Shown one piece after another: positions 45,516-54,764 of a DNA stretch of 64,000 bases. The notes under the pieces were generated by a model, which saw only the letters and a program-made list of their open reading frames with translations, searched no databases and was not told where the DNA came from. Numbering within the stretch: position 1 is the first letter of the stretch; each line of letters starts with the position of its first letter. The DNA is from Bacteroidales bacterium (lineage in GTDB: Bacteria > Bacteroidota > Bacteroidia > Bacteroidales > F082), in contig JAUYGX010000024.1 in assembly GCA_030690365.1 (NCBI GenBank), forward strand, positions 1 through 64,000. Direction: 5' to 3'. The position numbers were made by a program, and so were the translations under genes.

Positions 45516-47519
45516 ATGGAGAGTAAAATAGTACATATCCTGAGGCAACTGACCGGATCTGAGAATGGTAACACCGGAATAGTGTTAAGGGAGGGTGCGG
45601 GAGTTTTGCATGTTCCGTTTATGGCCTTCCTTGCTACCGACTCAAATCGCCATTTGTATCTTGAAGCTACCAATGAATCTCCGGAAAGTCCATGCTCAAT
45701 AATTGATCAGAAAAATTTAGTCGATTATTTTAACGGAAATTCGATGGAACCCATACAATTTTCTGTTGATTTAAATTTCAATAATTCCCCTGATAATACA
45801 TTTATTGTAAGCAGAAAACTGGTTTCCATGGCCGCAGTACACGTCGTTCAGGAAGATATTGCCATTGGATTGCTTGTAGTTGGTGATAAAAATCACCGGG
45901 TATTTAGCCGGGAAGATCTTAATTTATTGTTGATATTTGGAGATCTTTTTAAACTTATCCTGAGAAAAGAGGAGCCATCAAGCACTTCTGTTAAGCCCTT
46001 CAACAAATACAAGGCCGTATTCGACCATAGTAGTAACGGTGTTCTATTGTTTAATGATAATGTGGTTGTCGACGCTAATCCTATGGCTTGTAGTATGTTT
46101 GAAATGTCACTTGAATCCATTATAGGGCTCTCAACTGATGATTTGTCACCGGATGATTACATAGTCAATGGTTGTTTGCAGCACTCAGATGTGACAAAAT
46201 ATACCGAAAAAACCCTTCTGGGGGAAAGCCAAAAATTTGAATGGGTTCATCAAAAAAAAACTGGCGGTTTATTTACGACAGAAGTAACGTTGAAGAAAAT
46301 TGAGGGTCAGCCTGATTTTAATATTCTGGGGATAATCAACGACATCAGTCTGCGTAAAGAATATGAATATCAGTTAATTAAGGCTAAAGATGAAGCGCGG
46401 GAAGCCAATCGGCTAAAGTCCGCGTCTTTGGCTTCCATGTCGCACGAAATACGTACACCATTAAATTCAATTATTGGTTTTTCCGATTTATTACTCGAAA
46501 CGGATGTCTCCGAAGAAGACAGGGAAACCTTTACGAAACTGATCATGGTGGCGGGAAAATCACTCGTACAGCTTGTAGCGGACATTATTGATATTTCAAA
46601 AATTGAAGCAGGGCAAGTGATGATTCATGAGGAGGAGTTTGAATTGAATAATTTTCTTCAGGAAATCTATCAGACTTTTATCCGCGAACGGATGCAGCTT
46701 GAAAACCAAGATGTTGAACTTCGTCTGGCCGTTTCTTCATCTGAAAATATCCTGCTTAAAACAGATCAGTTGAGGTTGCGACAAATATTTAATAACCTAA
46801 TTACCAATGCGCTCAAATTTGTGGATGAGGGATATGTAGAATTTGGCTATTCCTCAATCATGCCGGGCACCTTGCTTTTTTATGTGAAAGATACAGGCGT
46901 GGGAATAGAGAAAAGTAAGCAAAAAGTGATATTTTCGCAATACGGACAGGATTCGAGTACCTATCAGCGCAACCGTGAAGGTACCGGCCTGGGGCTGGCT
47001 ATCAGTAAATCGTTTGTTGAACTGTTGGGTGGTAAAATCTGGCTCGATTCCGAGACAGGCTCTGGTTCAACATTTTACTTCACTATTCCAATTGGTCAGG
47101 ATCAAATCAATCTCGAAATACCCGTGAACGAACAAGGAGCATTTAATGTTGATTTAACAGGTAAGAAGGTGCTTATTGTGGATGATATTCAGGAAAACAG
47201 CAAATTGCTCATCGAACTCTTCAGAAAAACAAATGCAGAACTGCTCGTCGCCGGCAATGGCCTGGAAGCCATAAATCTTGCACGTTCAAATTCAACGCTC
47301 GATTTGGCTATCCTCGACATTCGTATGCCGGTGATGGATGGATATGAAACGGCAAGGATTCTTCGTCAGGAATTTCCTGAGATCGTATTGATGAGCCTTA
47401 CCGCCTATCCTAATTCTGATGGTAGAGCAAAGTGCATGGCTTGTGGTTTCAACGAGTACATAAGCAAACCTTTGATGTTGCAGGAACTTATTCAGTTACT
47501 TCAGCAATATTTCCATTAA
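45516..47519 (+). CDS. Hybrid sensor histidine kinase (GAF-like-PAS-HisKA-HATPase-REC)
   Basis: The 667-residue protein has a GAF-like N-terminal domain (about 5-150), a PAS domain (about 163-285) and HisKA with His310 in MSHEIRTPLNS. HATPase_c follows (NLITNALKF, KDTGVGI, GTGLGLAISK), then a receiver with acceptor Asp601 in ILDIRMPVMDG. It has no membrane segment. It is the third hybrid kinase of the window and belongs to the same broad type, though its core is less close to the other two. No cognate regulator lies nearby. A TACTTTTG box at 45436-45443 could be its -7 element. Confidence 0.94.
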   Translation: MESKIVHILRQLTGSENGNTGIVLREGAGVLHVPFMAFLATDSNRHLYLEATNESPESPCSIIDQKNLVDYFNGNSMEPIQFSVDLNFNNSPDNTFIVSRKLVSMAAVHVVQEDIAIGLLVVGDKNHRVFSREDLNLLLIFGDLFKLILRKEEPSSTSVKPFNKYKAVFDHSSNGVLLFNDNVVVDANPMACSMFEMSLESIIGLSTDDLSPDDYIVNGCLQHSDVTKYTEKTLLGESQKFEWVHQKKTGGLFTTEVTLKKIEGQPDFNILGIINDISLRKEYEYQLIKAKDEAREANRLKSASLASMSHEIRTPLNSIIGFSDLLLETDVSEEDRETFTKLIMVAGKSLVQLVADIIDISKIEAGQVMIHEEEFELNNFLQEIYQTFIRERMQLENQDVELRLAVSSSENILLKTDQLRLRQIFNNLITNALKFVDEGYVEFGYSSIMPGTLLFYVKDTGVGIEKSKQKVIFSQYGQDSSTYQRNREGTGLGLAISKSFVELLGGKIWLDSETGSGSTFYFTIPIGQDQINLEIPVNEQGAFNVDLTGKKVLIVDDIQENSKLLIELFRKTNAELLVAGNGLEAINLARSNSTLDLAILDIRMPVMDGYETARILRQEFPEIVLMSLTAYPNSDGRAKCMACGFNEYISKPLMLQELIQLLQQYFH

Positions 47520-47572
47520 TTCGCTTATCTTTATTCTTTATTGATGTAAGTTGCAATTGGAGCCACAAAAAA

Positions 47573-49504
47573 ATGAGAATTGAGGCAAAAAAGATATTGG
47601 TTAAATATTGGGGTTTTCCTGATTTCAGGCCCATGCAGGAGGAGATTATCTTTTCTGTAGCCGAAGGTCACGATACCCTGGCCCTTTTGCCCACTGGTGG
47701 CGGAAAGTCTATTTGCTTTCAGGTGCCGGCACTCATGAGCCCCGGAACCTGCATCGTGGTCACACCGCTGATAGCACTGATGAAAGACCAGGTAAATAAT
47801 CTGAAAAAGGTTGGTATCAAAGCGGCGGCCATCTATACGGGGATGCACAAGTCTGAAATTGAGTCGATTTATTCAAATGTGGTGGCCGGTACGTATAAAT
47901 TTTTCTACGTTTCTCCCGAAAGGTTGGATACGGAGATTTTCAAAGAAGTTATTTCAAGGGTGAAGGTTAATTTATTAACCGTTGACGAAGCCCACTGTGT
48001 TTCGCAATGGGGGTACGATTTCAGACCACCCTATCTGCGCATCGCGGAAATCAGACCCTATATCCCCGATGTGCCTGTACTGGCTTTAACAGCAACGGCT
48101 ACTCCGGAGGTGGTTTCTGACATCATGAACAAGCTTGAATTTAAGAGACACAAGGTCTTTCGTACCACCTTCGAGCGTACCAACCTGGCTTACCATGTAG
48201 CTAAAGAATATGATAAACCAGCCTTTTTGATGCGTTTTTTTGCTGATGTAAAGGGATCAGGAATTGTGTATGTGCGCAACAGGAAAAAAACCAGAGAACT
48301 TGCTGAAATCCTGACCAAAAAAGGAGTGAGCGCTACTTTCTATCATGCTGGCCTGGATGCCCACACCCGTGACGAAAGGCAAAAGCAGTGGAGTACGGGT
48401 CAGGTTAAAGTGATGGTTTCTACCAATGCTTTCGGTATGGGCATCGACAAAGCCGATGTACGGAAAGTGGTTCACTACGATTTACCCGATTGTGTTGAAT
48501 CCTATTTTCAGGAAGCAGGCAGGGCAGGCCGCGATCAAAAACCATCGCAGGCAGTTTTACTTTATACCTCTCACGACATCGTCAACGCGAAGGATCTTCT
48601 GAAGGCATCGTACCCACCCATCGAAGAAATAAAAACCATATATAATGCGCTGGGAAACTATTTGCAGCTTCCGGAAGGTGGAGGCAAAGACATTAGTTTT
48701 GACTTCAGAATCAGTGATTTTGCGAACAACTACAATTTCAATTTGCTCCAGGTGTATAATGCCTTAAAGATTTTGGAGCGCGATGGATATCTGATGTACA
48801 TCGAATCGGCAGGACAATATTCAAAACTGTTCGTACCGTTAACCAAGGAGGACCTGTACCGGTTTATGGTTGAAAATTCAGAGAGTGAACGCATTATTAA
48901 AGAAATCATGCGTTCCTATTCAGGAATATTTACAGATTATATCAACATCAACGAAAATATGTTGGCCAAACGTGCCGACATGAGTATCGATGTGGTGGTG
49001 AAGCAGTTGAGTTATCTGGCGAAGGTTAAAGTCCTCACCTATATTCCTGTTTCAACACAGCCTCAGCTTGTCTTTACATCCGGCAGGCTCAATGCCAAAT
49101 ACATACAGCTCTCTGATCAGAATTATCGCTTTCTGAAAGAAGCCGCCGAAAAGCGGCTTGATGCATTGCTCCGGTTTATTACTGACAACCTGAAATGCCG
49201 AAGTCAGCAGCTTTTAGCCTATTTTGGGGAGCAAAAGAGCCAGCGTTGTGGTATCTGCGATGTATGTATGTCGAAAAATAAAACAAATCTAAACGAGCTT
49301 GAATTCGAACAATTGGTTGAATCCATCAAATCGATGTTAATACAAAGGCCCCGATATCTGAATGATATTTTTCCGGTTTTCACACAGTATACAGAAGACC
49401 AAATTATTGATGTCGTCAGGTGGTTGATGGACCATGACAAGATCATCAGATTGAAGGATGAAAGTTTGGTTTGGTACGATCAGCTTAACCTAACATTTGA
49501 ATAA
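47573..49504 (+). CDS. recQ: ATP-dependent DNA helicase RecQ
   Basis: RecQ is a 3'-5' DNA helicase of recombination and repair. From MRIEAKKILVKYWGFPDFRPMQEEII the order is the Q-type motif, Walker A (LPTGGGKSICFQVP), DEAH (TVDEAHCVSQWGYDFRP), ALTATAT, and helicase C (FGMGIDKADVRKVVHYDLP, YFQEAGRAGRD). The zinc domain has the expected CRSQQL ... RCGICDVC cysteines, followed by a winged-helix region. The 643 residues fit, with no obvious HRDC domain. The track begins 47 codons earlier, but that extension lies inside the upstream kinase gene and is not family-like. The gene is 53 bases downstream of the kinase. Confidence 0.95.
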   Translation: MRIEAKKILVKYWGFPDFRPMQEEIIFSVAEGHDTLALLPTGGGKSICFQVPALMSPGTCIVVTPLIALMKDQVNNLKKVGIKAAAIYTGMHKSEIESIYSNVVAGTYKFFYVSPERLDTEIFKEVISRVKVNLLTVDEAHCVSQWGYDFRPPYLRIAEIRPYIPDVPVLALTATATPEVVSDIMNKLEFKRHKVFRTTFERTNLAYHVAKEYDKPAFLMRFFADVKGSGIVYVRNRKKTRELAEILTKKGVSATFYHAGLDAHTRDERQKQWSTGQVKVMVSTNAFGMGIDKADVRKVVHYDLPDCVESYFQEAGRAGRDQKPSQAVLLYTSHDIVNAKDLLKASYPPIEEIKTIYNALGNYLQLPEGGGKDISFDFRISDFANNYNFNLLQVYNALKILERDGYLMYIESAGQYSKLFVPLTKEDLYRFMVENSESERIIKEIMRSYSGIFTDYININENMLAKRADMSIDVVVKQLSYLAKVKVLTYIPVSTQPQLVFTSGRLNAKYIQLSDQNYRFLKEAAEKRLDALLRFITDNLKCRSQQLLAYFGEQKSQRCGICDVCMSKNKTNLNELEFEQLVESIKSMLIQRPRYLNDIFPVFTQYTEDQIIDVVRWLMDHDKIIRLKDESLVWYDQLNLTFE

Positions 49505-49575
49505 TTGATTAACTTTGATACCAAATTAGGTGATGTTTTGGTCATCATGGTGTTTCACTTTAAATATTTTGAATC

Positions 49576-50292
49576 ATGAATAAGGCAGTTAAGTTATTGA
49601 TTTTTATAGTGATAATTCCTTTTATCACTCAGGCACAATCCACCAAACGACAAATGGCCGGACTTTCAATCGGGCCGTCATTCACCTTGTCGGCATTTGC
49701 CAAAAAAGACATAAGCGATTCTACTTCAGGATTTGCAAAAACAGGAATCTCAATTAATTTTAACTACGCCTTTAGAGTTTCCCATAATTTTGGCCTCCAG
49801 ATTTTGGTTAATTATAGCGGTAATGCTCTAAATACCAGTGCTTATGCAGATGAACTGATGAAAGTACATCCTGAATACGGGGTGAGTGTCGAAAGTTCAA
49901 AAAACTGGTCGAGTGGCGGTATTTTTGGCGGGCCTTATTTAAGATTTCCTATTGGCGATTTATTTTCGTTTGATGTCCGGGGGTTAATCGGTTTCTTTGG
50001 GAGTTATTCGCCACAAGCGACCATTTATGCCAACCACCTGACAAAACCTGACGATAAGGGAACTTATTATCGCGAGAGCAGTCGATCAACAGGTTTTGGA
50101 TATTTGCTTGGTGCAGGAGTTAAATACAGGCTTAGTCACTACTATTTAACTGCCTTTGCAGATTATGTGGGAGCCGATCTTAATTTTAAGGATGCTTCGG
50201 GTTGGAACTGGGATGATGAGCCCTATACCACAACTTTTTCTCAAAAAATAAATTATCTGGCGCTGACCTTTGGCGTGGCTTATATCCTTTAA
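49576..50292 (+). CDS. Outer-membrane beta-barrel protein (PorT-like fold), unknown
   Basis: The 238-residue protein has a signal peptide (MNKAVKLLIFIVIIPFITQAQ) and alternating strands that fit a small outer-membrane barrel. It has GFAKTGISINFNYAFRVSHNFGLQILVNYSG early on and ends in INYLALTFGVAYIL. It resembles the generic OMP_b-brl or PorT type; a specific role cannot be named. It is followed after two bases by the mpg gene, so is likely co-transcribed with it, and has a long 5' spacer from recQ. Confidence 0.7.
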   Translation: MNKAVKLLIFIVIIPFITQAQSTKRQMAGLSIGPSFTLSAFAKKDISDSTSGFAKTGISINFNYAFRVSHNFGLQILVNYSGNALNTSAYADELMKVHPEYGVSVESSKNWSSGGIFGGPYLRFPIGDLFSFDVRGLIGFFGSYSPQATIYANHLTKPDDKGTYYRESSRSTGFGYLLGAGVKYRLSHYYLTAFADYVGADLNFKDASGWNWDDEPYTTTFSQKINYLALTFGVAYIL

Positions 50293-50294
50293 TC

Positions 50295-50909
50295 TTGAGC
50301 AGAGTAGTCCTTCCTGAGACTTATTATTGCAACGAAGATGTAGTTTTTCTTGCCAAAGATTTGTTGGGAAAACTGATTCAGGTTGCACATTCCGATGGAA
50401 TTGTATCAGCCTTAATCACCGAAACAGAAGCCTACGCAGGGGTGGTGGATAAGGCTTCGCATGCCTACAATGGCCGCCGCACTTCCCGTACTGAAGTGAT
50501 GTATCAAACAGGAGGCGTTGCCTACGTTTATCTCTGCTATGGGGTACATTATTTGTTTAATGTGGTTACAGGCCCCGAAAACGTGCCTCACGCGGTGCTG
50601 ATTAGAGGAGTAGTTCCGTTTGAGGGTGTCGATTTGATGGTGGCGAGAAGAAATCTGAAAACTGCACATTATAAGGATTTTAATGGGCCGGGAAAATTGA
50701 CTTCAGCCCTGGGTATCAACATCACCCACAATGCGGCCCGGCTAACGGATGGAACGATTCAAATTCTTGATACCGGAATCAGAATCGCGGAAAATGAAAT
50801 AATTACAAGCAAGAGAATCGGTGTAGACTATGCGGCTGAAGATGCCTTGCTTCCATATCGGTTTCAAGTGACTGAACCATGGATGGCAAAAAAAAACGTC
50901 CTGTTTTAG
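50295..50909 (+). CDS. DNA-3-methyladenine glycosylase (AAG/MPG family)
   Basis: The 204-residue protein is an alkyladenine DNA glycosylase of the mammalian-AAG type, starting base excision repair of alkylated purines. Signatures are LAKDLLGKLI, the catalytic Glu in ITETEAYAG, KASHAYNGRRTSRTEVMY, YVYLCYGVHYLFNVV, AVLIRGVVP and GPGKLTSALGI. It begins at a TTG codon two bases after the upstream stop; no ATG lies in a suitable position before the conserved core. Its last codons are part of the terminator stem and its TAG stop lies in the loop. It converges on the HU gene. Confidence 0.94.
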   Translation: MSRVVLPETYYCNEDVVFLAKDLLGKLIQVAHSDGIVSALITETEAYAGVVDKASHAYNGRRTSRTEVMYQTGGVAYVYLCYGVHYLFNVVTGPENVPHAVLIRGVVPFEGVDLMVARRNLKTAHYKDFNGPGKLTSALGINITHNAARLTDGTIQILDTGIRIAENEIITSKRIGVDYAAEDALLPYRFQVTEPWMAKKNVLF

Positions 50910-50924
50910 CAACAGGACGTTTTT
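50888..50924. terminator. Bidirectional terminator shared by the glycosylase and HU genes
   Basis: ACGTCCTGTT - TTAGC - AACAGGACGT is a perfect 10-base stem, with an A run before and a T run after, so it can work on both strands. The TAG stop of the glycosylase gene lies in the loop, and its last codons form the left stem. HU starts its stop region 17 bases away. Confidence 0.9.
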
Positions 50925-50940
50925 ACACGATGTAAAATTA

Positions 50941-51213
50941 TTATTTTACAACATTTGATAGGTCAGCACCAGCTTTAAACTTTACCACTTTTTTGGCAGC
51001 GATATTAATTTCTTTACCAGTTTGTGGGTTACGTCCTTTGCGGGCGGCTCTTGTGGAAACGGAGAATGATCCGAAACCAACTAAAGCAACACGGTCGCCA
51101 GTTTTTAAAGCATCACCAGTTGAGGTAACAAAAGCATCTAATGCTTTTTTTGCGTCACTTTTACTAATGCCAGCTCCAGCGGCCATAGCATCGATTAATT
51201 CAGCTTTGTTCAT
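50941..51213 (-). CDS. HU-family DNA-binding protein
   Basis: The 90-residue product is a histone-like HU protein that bends and compacts DNA. It has [28 protein letters not shown], the helical dimer part, [28 protein letters not shown] with the RNPxTG DNA-arm motif, and [11 protein letters not shown] at the end. Length and all landmarks fit HU. IHF subunits share the fold, but a single gene and this sequence favour HU. A promoter match lies 43 bases upstream and a shared bidirectional terminator downstream. Confidence 0.95.
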   Translation of the reverse strand: MNKAELIDAMAAGAGISKSDAKKALDAFVTSTGDALKTGDRVALVGFGSFSVSTRAARKGRNPQTGKEINIAAKKVVKFKAGADLSNVVK

Positions 51214-51256
51214 CGTGAATAGAATTTTTAATTAACACTTAGGGTATTTATCTTAA

Positions 51257-51286
51257 CAAATGTAATGTATATCTGTTAAAAATCAA
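51257..51286 (-). promoter_or_regulatory. Candidate promoter of the HU gene
   Basis: On the minus strand TACATTTG (51257-51264) matches TAnnTTTG. TTGA (51283-51286) lies 18 bases upstream as a weak -33 element. The HU ATG is about 43 bases downstream. Confidence 0.5.
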
Positions 51287-51416
51287 GCATTGACGCACAT
51301 TTTAGCGAAATTTGTTGATAAATGCACCATTTTGTTAATAAAACGTGCTTAAATAGCGTTGTTTTTACGCAAAATGCTTTTCAAAGGCTGCGAAATCTTT
51401 ACTAAAAAACAGCCTT

Positions 51417-52397
51417 TCATCTGCTCAAACTCATGAATCCATTTGATATATCACTGGTTCCTCTTAAAAATTCGTCCGCTTTCATACGTTTTTTCCCCGA
51501 CTGCTGCAATTCTTCAATATAAACAAAGCCATTTTTTACGGCTACGCGAATGTTATTTTTATCTTCTATATCAATGCTGCCGATTGCAAGTTGATGTTGG
51601 GATTTGACAAATCGGGTTTTGAAAATTTTAACCGATATCTGGTTTCCGTCGTTCTTTTGGATTATAGAAACAGCAGCAGGGTAGGGGCTCAATCCCCTGA
51701 CAAAATTGTGAATTTCCTCCCCGGACAGTTGCCAGTTTATTTCACAATCGGATTTAAATATTTTAGGTGCCTTTTTTGGCTCTTCGATATGGTTTTCTAT
51801 TTCGCTTTGCGAAACAGGGCTAATCGCATCAATCAGGATGGCTTCTGCTGTTTTTACCACCAGATGCGAACCGATATCCATCAGTTTGTTGTGCAAGCTG
51901 CCTGCATCGTCTTCGGGGGTTATAGAAACAGATTCCTGAAAGAGGATTTTTCCGGTATCAATCTCCTGATCGAGCATAAATGTGGTTACACCCGTGGTGG
52001 TTTCTCCATTGATCAGGGCATGGTTGATGGGCGCTGCACCCCTGTAGTGTGGCAACAGGCTGGCATGAAGGTTAAAAGTACCCAAAAGAGGCATTCCCCA
52101 TACATTTTTTGGCAGCATCCTGAAGGCGACCACAATTTGCAGGTCGGCCCTGAATTGTTTCAAGTCTTCGATAAATTGGGGATCCTTTAAGTTCTCAGGC
52201 TGAAGTACCTGTAACCCGAGTTCCAGAGCACATTGTTTTATAGCAGACTGTGTTAATATCTTGCCCCGTCCGGCTGGTCGGTCAGGAGCCGTAATTACGC
52301 CCACCACCTGAAATCCTTTGTCGACCAGGGCAACAAGCGACGGAACAGCAAACTCGGGTGTTCCCATAAAGATGATACGGGCTTCAGTTTTATCCAT
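51417..52397 (-). CDS. fmt: Methionyl-tRNA formyltransferase
   Basis: Fmt formylates initiator Met-tRNA. The protein of about 326 residues starts RIIFMGTPEFAVPSLVAL and has the folate site signatures HASLLPHYRGAAPINHALINGE (Asn, His) and TGVTTFMLDQEIDTGKIL (Asp). It ends with the Formyl_trans_C domain. I chose the ATG at 52397; the track's start nine codons earlier falls in the terminator of the upstream gene. Its partner def is at 11314, so the usual def-fmt pair is split here. Confidence 0.96.
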   Translation of the reverse strand: MDKTEARIIFMGTPEFAVPSLVALVDKGFQVVGVITAPDRPAGRGKILTQSAIKQCALELGLQVLQPENLKDPQFIEDLKQFRADLQIVVAFRMLPKNVWGMPLLGTFNLHASLLPHYRGAAPINHALINGETTTGVTTFMLDQEIDTGKILFQESVSITPEDDAGSLHNKLMDIGSHLVVKTAEAILIDAISPVSQSEIENHIEEPKKAPKIFKSDCEINWQLSGEEIHNFVRGLSPYPAAVSIIQKNDGNQISVKIFKTRFVKSQHQLAIGSIDIEDKNNIRVAVKNGFVYIEELQQSGKKRMKADEFLRGTSDISNGFMSLSR

Positions 52398-52407
52398 GGG
52401 GTAAAAA

Positions 52408-52435
52408 TAAAAAAAACCCGGCATTTAACCGGGTT
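52408..52435 (-). terminator. Terminator of the TPR membrane protein gene
   Basis: On the minus strand AACCCGG - TTAAATG - CCGGGTT is followed by a T run. It lies between the stop of the 52456 gene and the fmt start, just outside the chosen fmt ATG. That supports starting fmt at 52397 rather than 52424. Confidence 0.85.
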
Positions 52436-52455
52436 TCAGTCTTTTAAAGTCAGGT

Positions 52456-53157
52456 CTATTTATTTTTTTTAGCCGTAGTAGCGCGTGCGATATACTTATC
52501 GATGTTGCGGGCTTCCTTGCTCTTGACGAAATTGGTTTTAATGCGCTCGTAAGTGCTGATGGCATCGTCATATTTACCCATGAGCTCGTAAACATTTCCG
52601 GCTTTCATCAAAAACAAAGGAGCGGTAAACCCATTTCCATCCTGATTGGCAGCTTCCAGATAAAAAGCTGCTGCTTTTTTCTGATCGCCAAGTTCAAGCT
52701 GTGCATCACCAATGGCACCGGTAGCCATTGGGCCAATGAGGTGATCGTCACCGCTAAAATCTTCGAGATAATCGATGGCTTGTTTAAAATCTTTTTTCTT
52801 CAGGAAACAGATACCGGCATAGTAATTTGCCAAATTGCCCTGCTTTGTTGAACCATATTTACCGGAAATGTCAATAAATCCCAGGTTGTTACCATCACCA
52901 TAAAGGGCTTTCTCAATGGAGTCCTGCTCAAAATAGCGTTGGGCATTAAACATTTGAGTAGAGGCTTCCATGCTTTTTGGTGCCATGTAGTATTTGTTGT
53001 ATGCAAAATATGCAATGATGCCTATTACTACTACAAAGACAACAACCGAAATGTTCTTTTGGTTGTTAAAAATAAATTGTTCTGTTCTGGTAAGTGTTTC
53101 TTCAATGTTTTCAAGGCGTTGATCACCTTTTTCGTCCAGATGCTTTTTATCGGCCAT
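52456..53157 (-). CDS. Single-pass TPR membrane protein (YfgM-like)
   Basis: From the ATG at 53157 the protein has about 233 residues. A cytoplasmic segment (ADKKHLDEKGDQRLENIEETLTRTEQF) precedes one helix (NISVVVFVVVIGIIAYFAYNKYYM) and TPR-like helices (AGICFLKKKDFKQAIDYLEDF, AGNVYELMGKYDDAISTYERI). This layout resembles YfgM, an ancillary SecYEG-associated TPR protein, which is a suggestion only. The track's upstream extension to 53262 lies in the spacer. A TATTTTTG box sits before the ATG, and a terminator follows. Confidence 0.8.
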   Translation of the reverse strand: MADKKHLDEKGDQRLENIEETLTRTEQFIFNNQKNISVVVFVVVIGIIAYFAYNKYYMAPKSMEASTQMFNAQRYFEQDSIEKALYGDGNNLGFIDISGKYGSTKQGNLANYYAGICFLKKKDFKQAIDYLEDFSGDDHLIGPMATGAIGDAQLELGDQKKAAAFYLEAANQDGNGFTAPLFLMKAGNVYELMGKYDDAISTYERIKTNFVKSKEARNIDKYIARATTAKKNK

Positions 53158-53281
53158 AGTCTTTTGATTTGAGGTGCAAAAATATATTTTTATTCCCAAT
53201 AATAAAAACCAACTGATAATTATTAATTTTGCTTTTTCCACCGGGTTATAAACACATTTCATTCAAAAATATTGATCTATA

Positions 53282-54109
53282 ATGTATCAAATGAGGTATT
53301 TATATAGATGGCTGTTGGCCATGTTTTTGATTCTGAGCGTGGGAACCTGTTGGGGAGGCTGGGTTATTTCTGAAACAATCACCGATAACTTCGGAAATAA
53401 GTCTTCCCGAAGCACCTTTATACAACAAAACCTGATCAGGTTCGAAGATGCTTCGTCTATTACCATCCTGAATTTAAACGACAGTTCCATCACCATTGTA
53501 TTTCCAACACTCAGGGCCTACTGGCAGGGTAGCCCTGCGGATTTGATTGCAGGTATGATAGATGCCTTTGATATTCAGGCTCAAACGCTTATTTTGGATT
53601 TGCCCTATGATCAGCAACCCATTTATCAGCAGATGTACGACAGCATCAAGCAACAGCTGAAATCTCCTGATACCAATGTAGGTTCAAATGAACTGAAATT
53701 GATTAAGTTGGACAGCATAACGCTTATCGGTGAATACAAAGCAGGCGCCTATCAAATTATAACCGATAGCATATTGAAAGAGGAGTTCTGGGTAACCCAG
53801 GAAGTAAAGCCCTATAATGAGGTAGATATTCCATTGTTTATTTCGATCAATAACTGGATAAACCCCTATTCCCGTAAAGGGTATACCCTGAATTCAAAGG
53901 AATATGTCCGGTTGTTGAGTGAAGGTTTGATTGTAAAATCAACTAAACCGGGTGAAAATGGCCACTTTATTGAAACTCAGTTGAAAAGTGTGAAACAGTT
54001 TCAAATTCCCGTTGATTTCTTTTATCCACCTGTTAATTACCGAAAAGTAAGTCTGGTGGATGTTTTAAACCTGCCTGTTATCGATCCGGAGGAAAGTCAG
54101 GAAAAGTAA
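53282..54109 (+). CDS. Exported protein of unknown function
   Basis: The 275-residue protein has a signal peptide (RWLLAMFLILSVGTCWGGW) and a beta-rich periplasmic body with no recognised motif. The segment SSITILNLNDSSITIVFPTLRAYWQGSPADL recalls DUF4412-type proteins, with weak confidence. It diverges from the TPR membrane gene and converges on the FAH-family gene. No function is assigned. Confidence 0.65.
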   Translation: MYQMRYLYRWLLAMFLILSVGTCWGGWVISETITDNFGNKSSRSTFIQQNLIRFEDASSITILNLNDSSITIVFPTLRAYWQGSPADLIAGMIDAFDIQAQTLILDLPYDQQPIYQQMYDSIKQQLKSPDTNVGSNELKLIKLDSITLIGEYKAGAYQIITDSILKEEFWVTQEVKPYNEVDIPLFISINNWINPYSRKGYTLNSKEYVRLLSEGLIVKSTKPGENGHFIETQLKSVKQFQIPVDFFYPPVNYRKVSLVDVLNLPVIDPEESQEK

Positions 54110-54147
54110 CTATTTAAAAGGCAATTTGTTAAAAACGGACTGGAACT

Positions 54148-54759
54148 CTACTTTACATTAAAATCAAGCAATTTCTGATCTTCGATATAGGCTTCAAAAT
54201 GATCCCCGATTTGGGTTGGCCCTACACCCGAAGGTGTTCCTGTAAAGATAAAATCGCCAATACGGAGCGTAACGAATTGTGAAATATAGGCAATCAATTG
54301 GTCAAAATGGAAGACCATATCATGGGTATTGCCTGTTTGGCGGCGTTCGTTATTGATGTCGAGCCAAAAACGGATGTTATCAGGATCGGCCAGCGAATCA
54401 AGCGGAATAAATTTACCGGTAGGAGCCGATTGATCGAACGATTTGGCTATTTCCCAGGGAAGTCCTTTGGCCTTGCAGTTGTTTTGAAGGTCACGGGCTG
54501 TGAAGTCAATTCCAACAGAAATTTCATCATAGTACCGGTGCGCAAATTCCTGTTCAATGTGTCGGCCGTTTTTACTGATTTTGAGAACGATCTCTGTTTC
54601 GTAATGCAGATCTTCTGTAAACGAAGGGTAGAAAAATGGATTGTTTTTCAGCAACATAGCTGTATCTGGTTTCATAAAAAAAACCGGTGACTCAGGAACA
54701 GCATTGTTTAACTCTTTGGCATGAGCCACATAATTTCTCCCAATACAAATAATCTTCAT
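54148..54759 (-). CDS. Fumarylacetoacetate hydrolase family protein
   Basis: The 203-residue protein is a member of the FAH superfamily, which cleaves C-C bonds in acylpyruvate-like compounds. Signatures are CIGRNYVAHAKELNNAVPESPVFFMKPDTAML, HYETEIVLKISK with the metal Glu pair, VGIDFTARDLQNNCKAKGLPWEIAKSFDQSAP, and FTGTPSGVGPTQIGD. It is close to short acylpyruvase or oxaloacetate decarboxylase (FAHD1-like) members. Five bases separate it from the exonuclease gene upstream, so they are co-transcribed. The substrate is unknown. Confidence 0.9.
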   Translation of the reverse strand: MKIICIGRNYVAHAKELNNAVPESPVFFMKPDTAMLLKNNPFFYPSFTEDLHYETEIVLKISKNGRHIEQEFAHRYYDEISVGIDFTARDLQNNCKAKGLPWEIAKSFDQSAPTGKFIPLDSLADPDNIRFWLDINNERRQTGNTHDMVFHFDQLIAYISQFVTLRIGDFIFTGTPSGVGPTQIGDHFEAYIEDQKLLDFNVK

Positions 54760-54764
54760 AGCTG

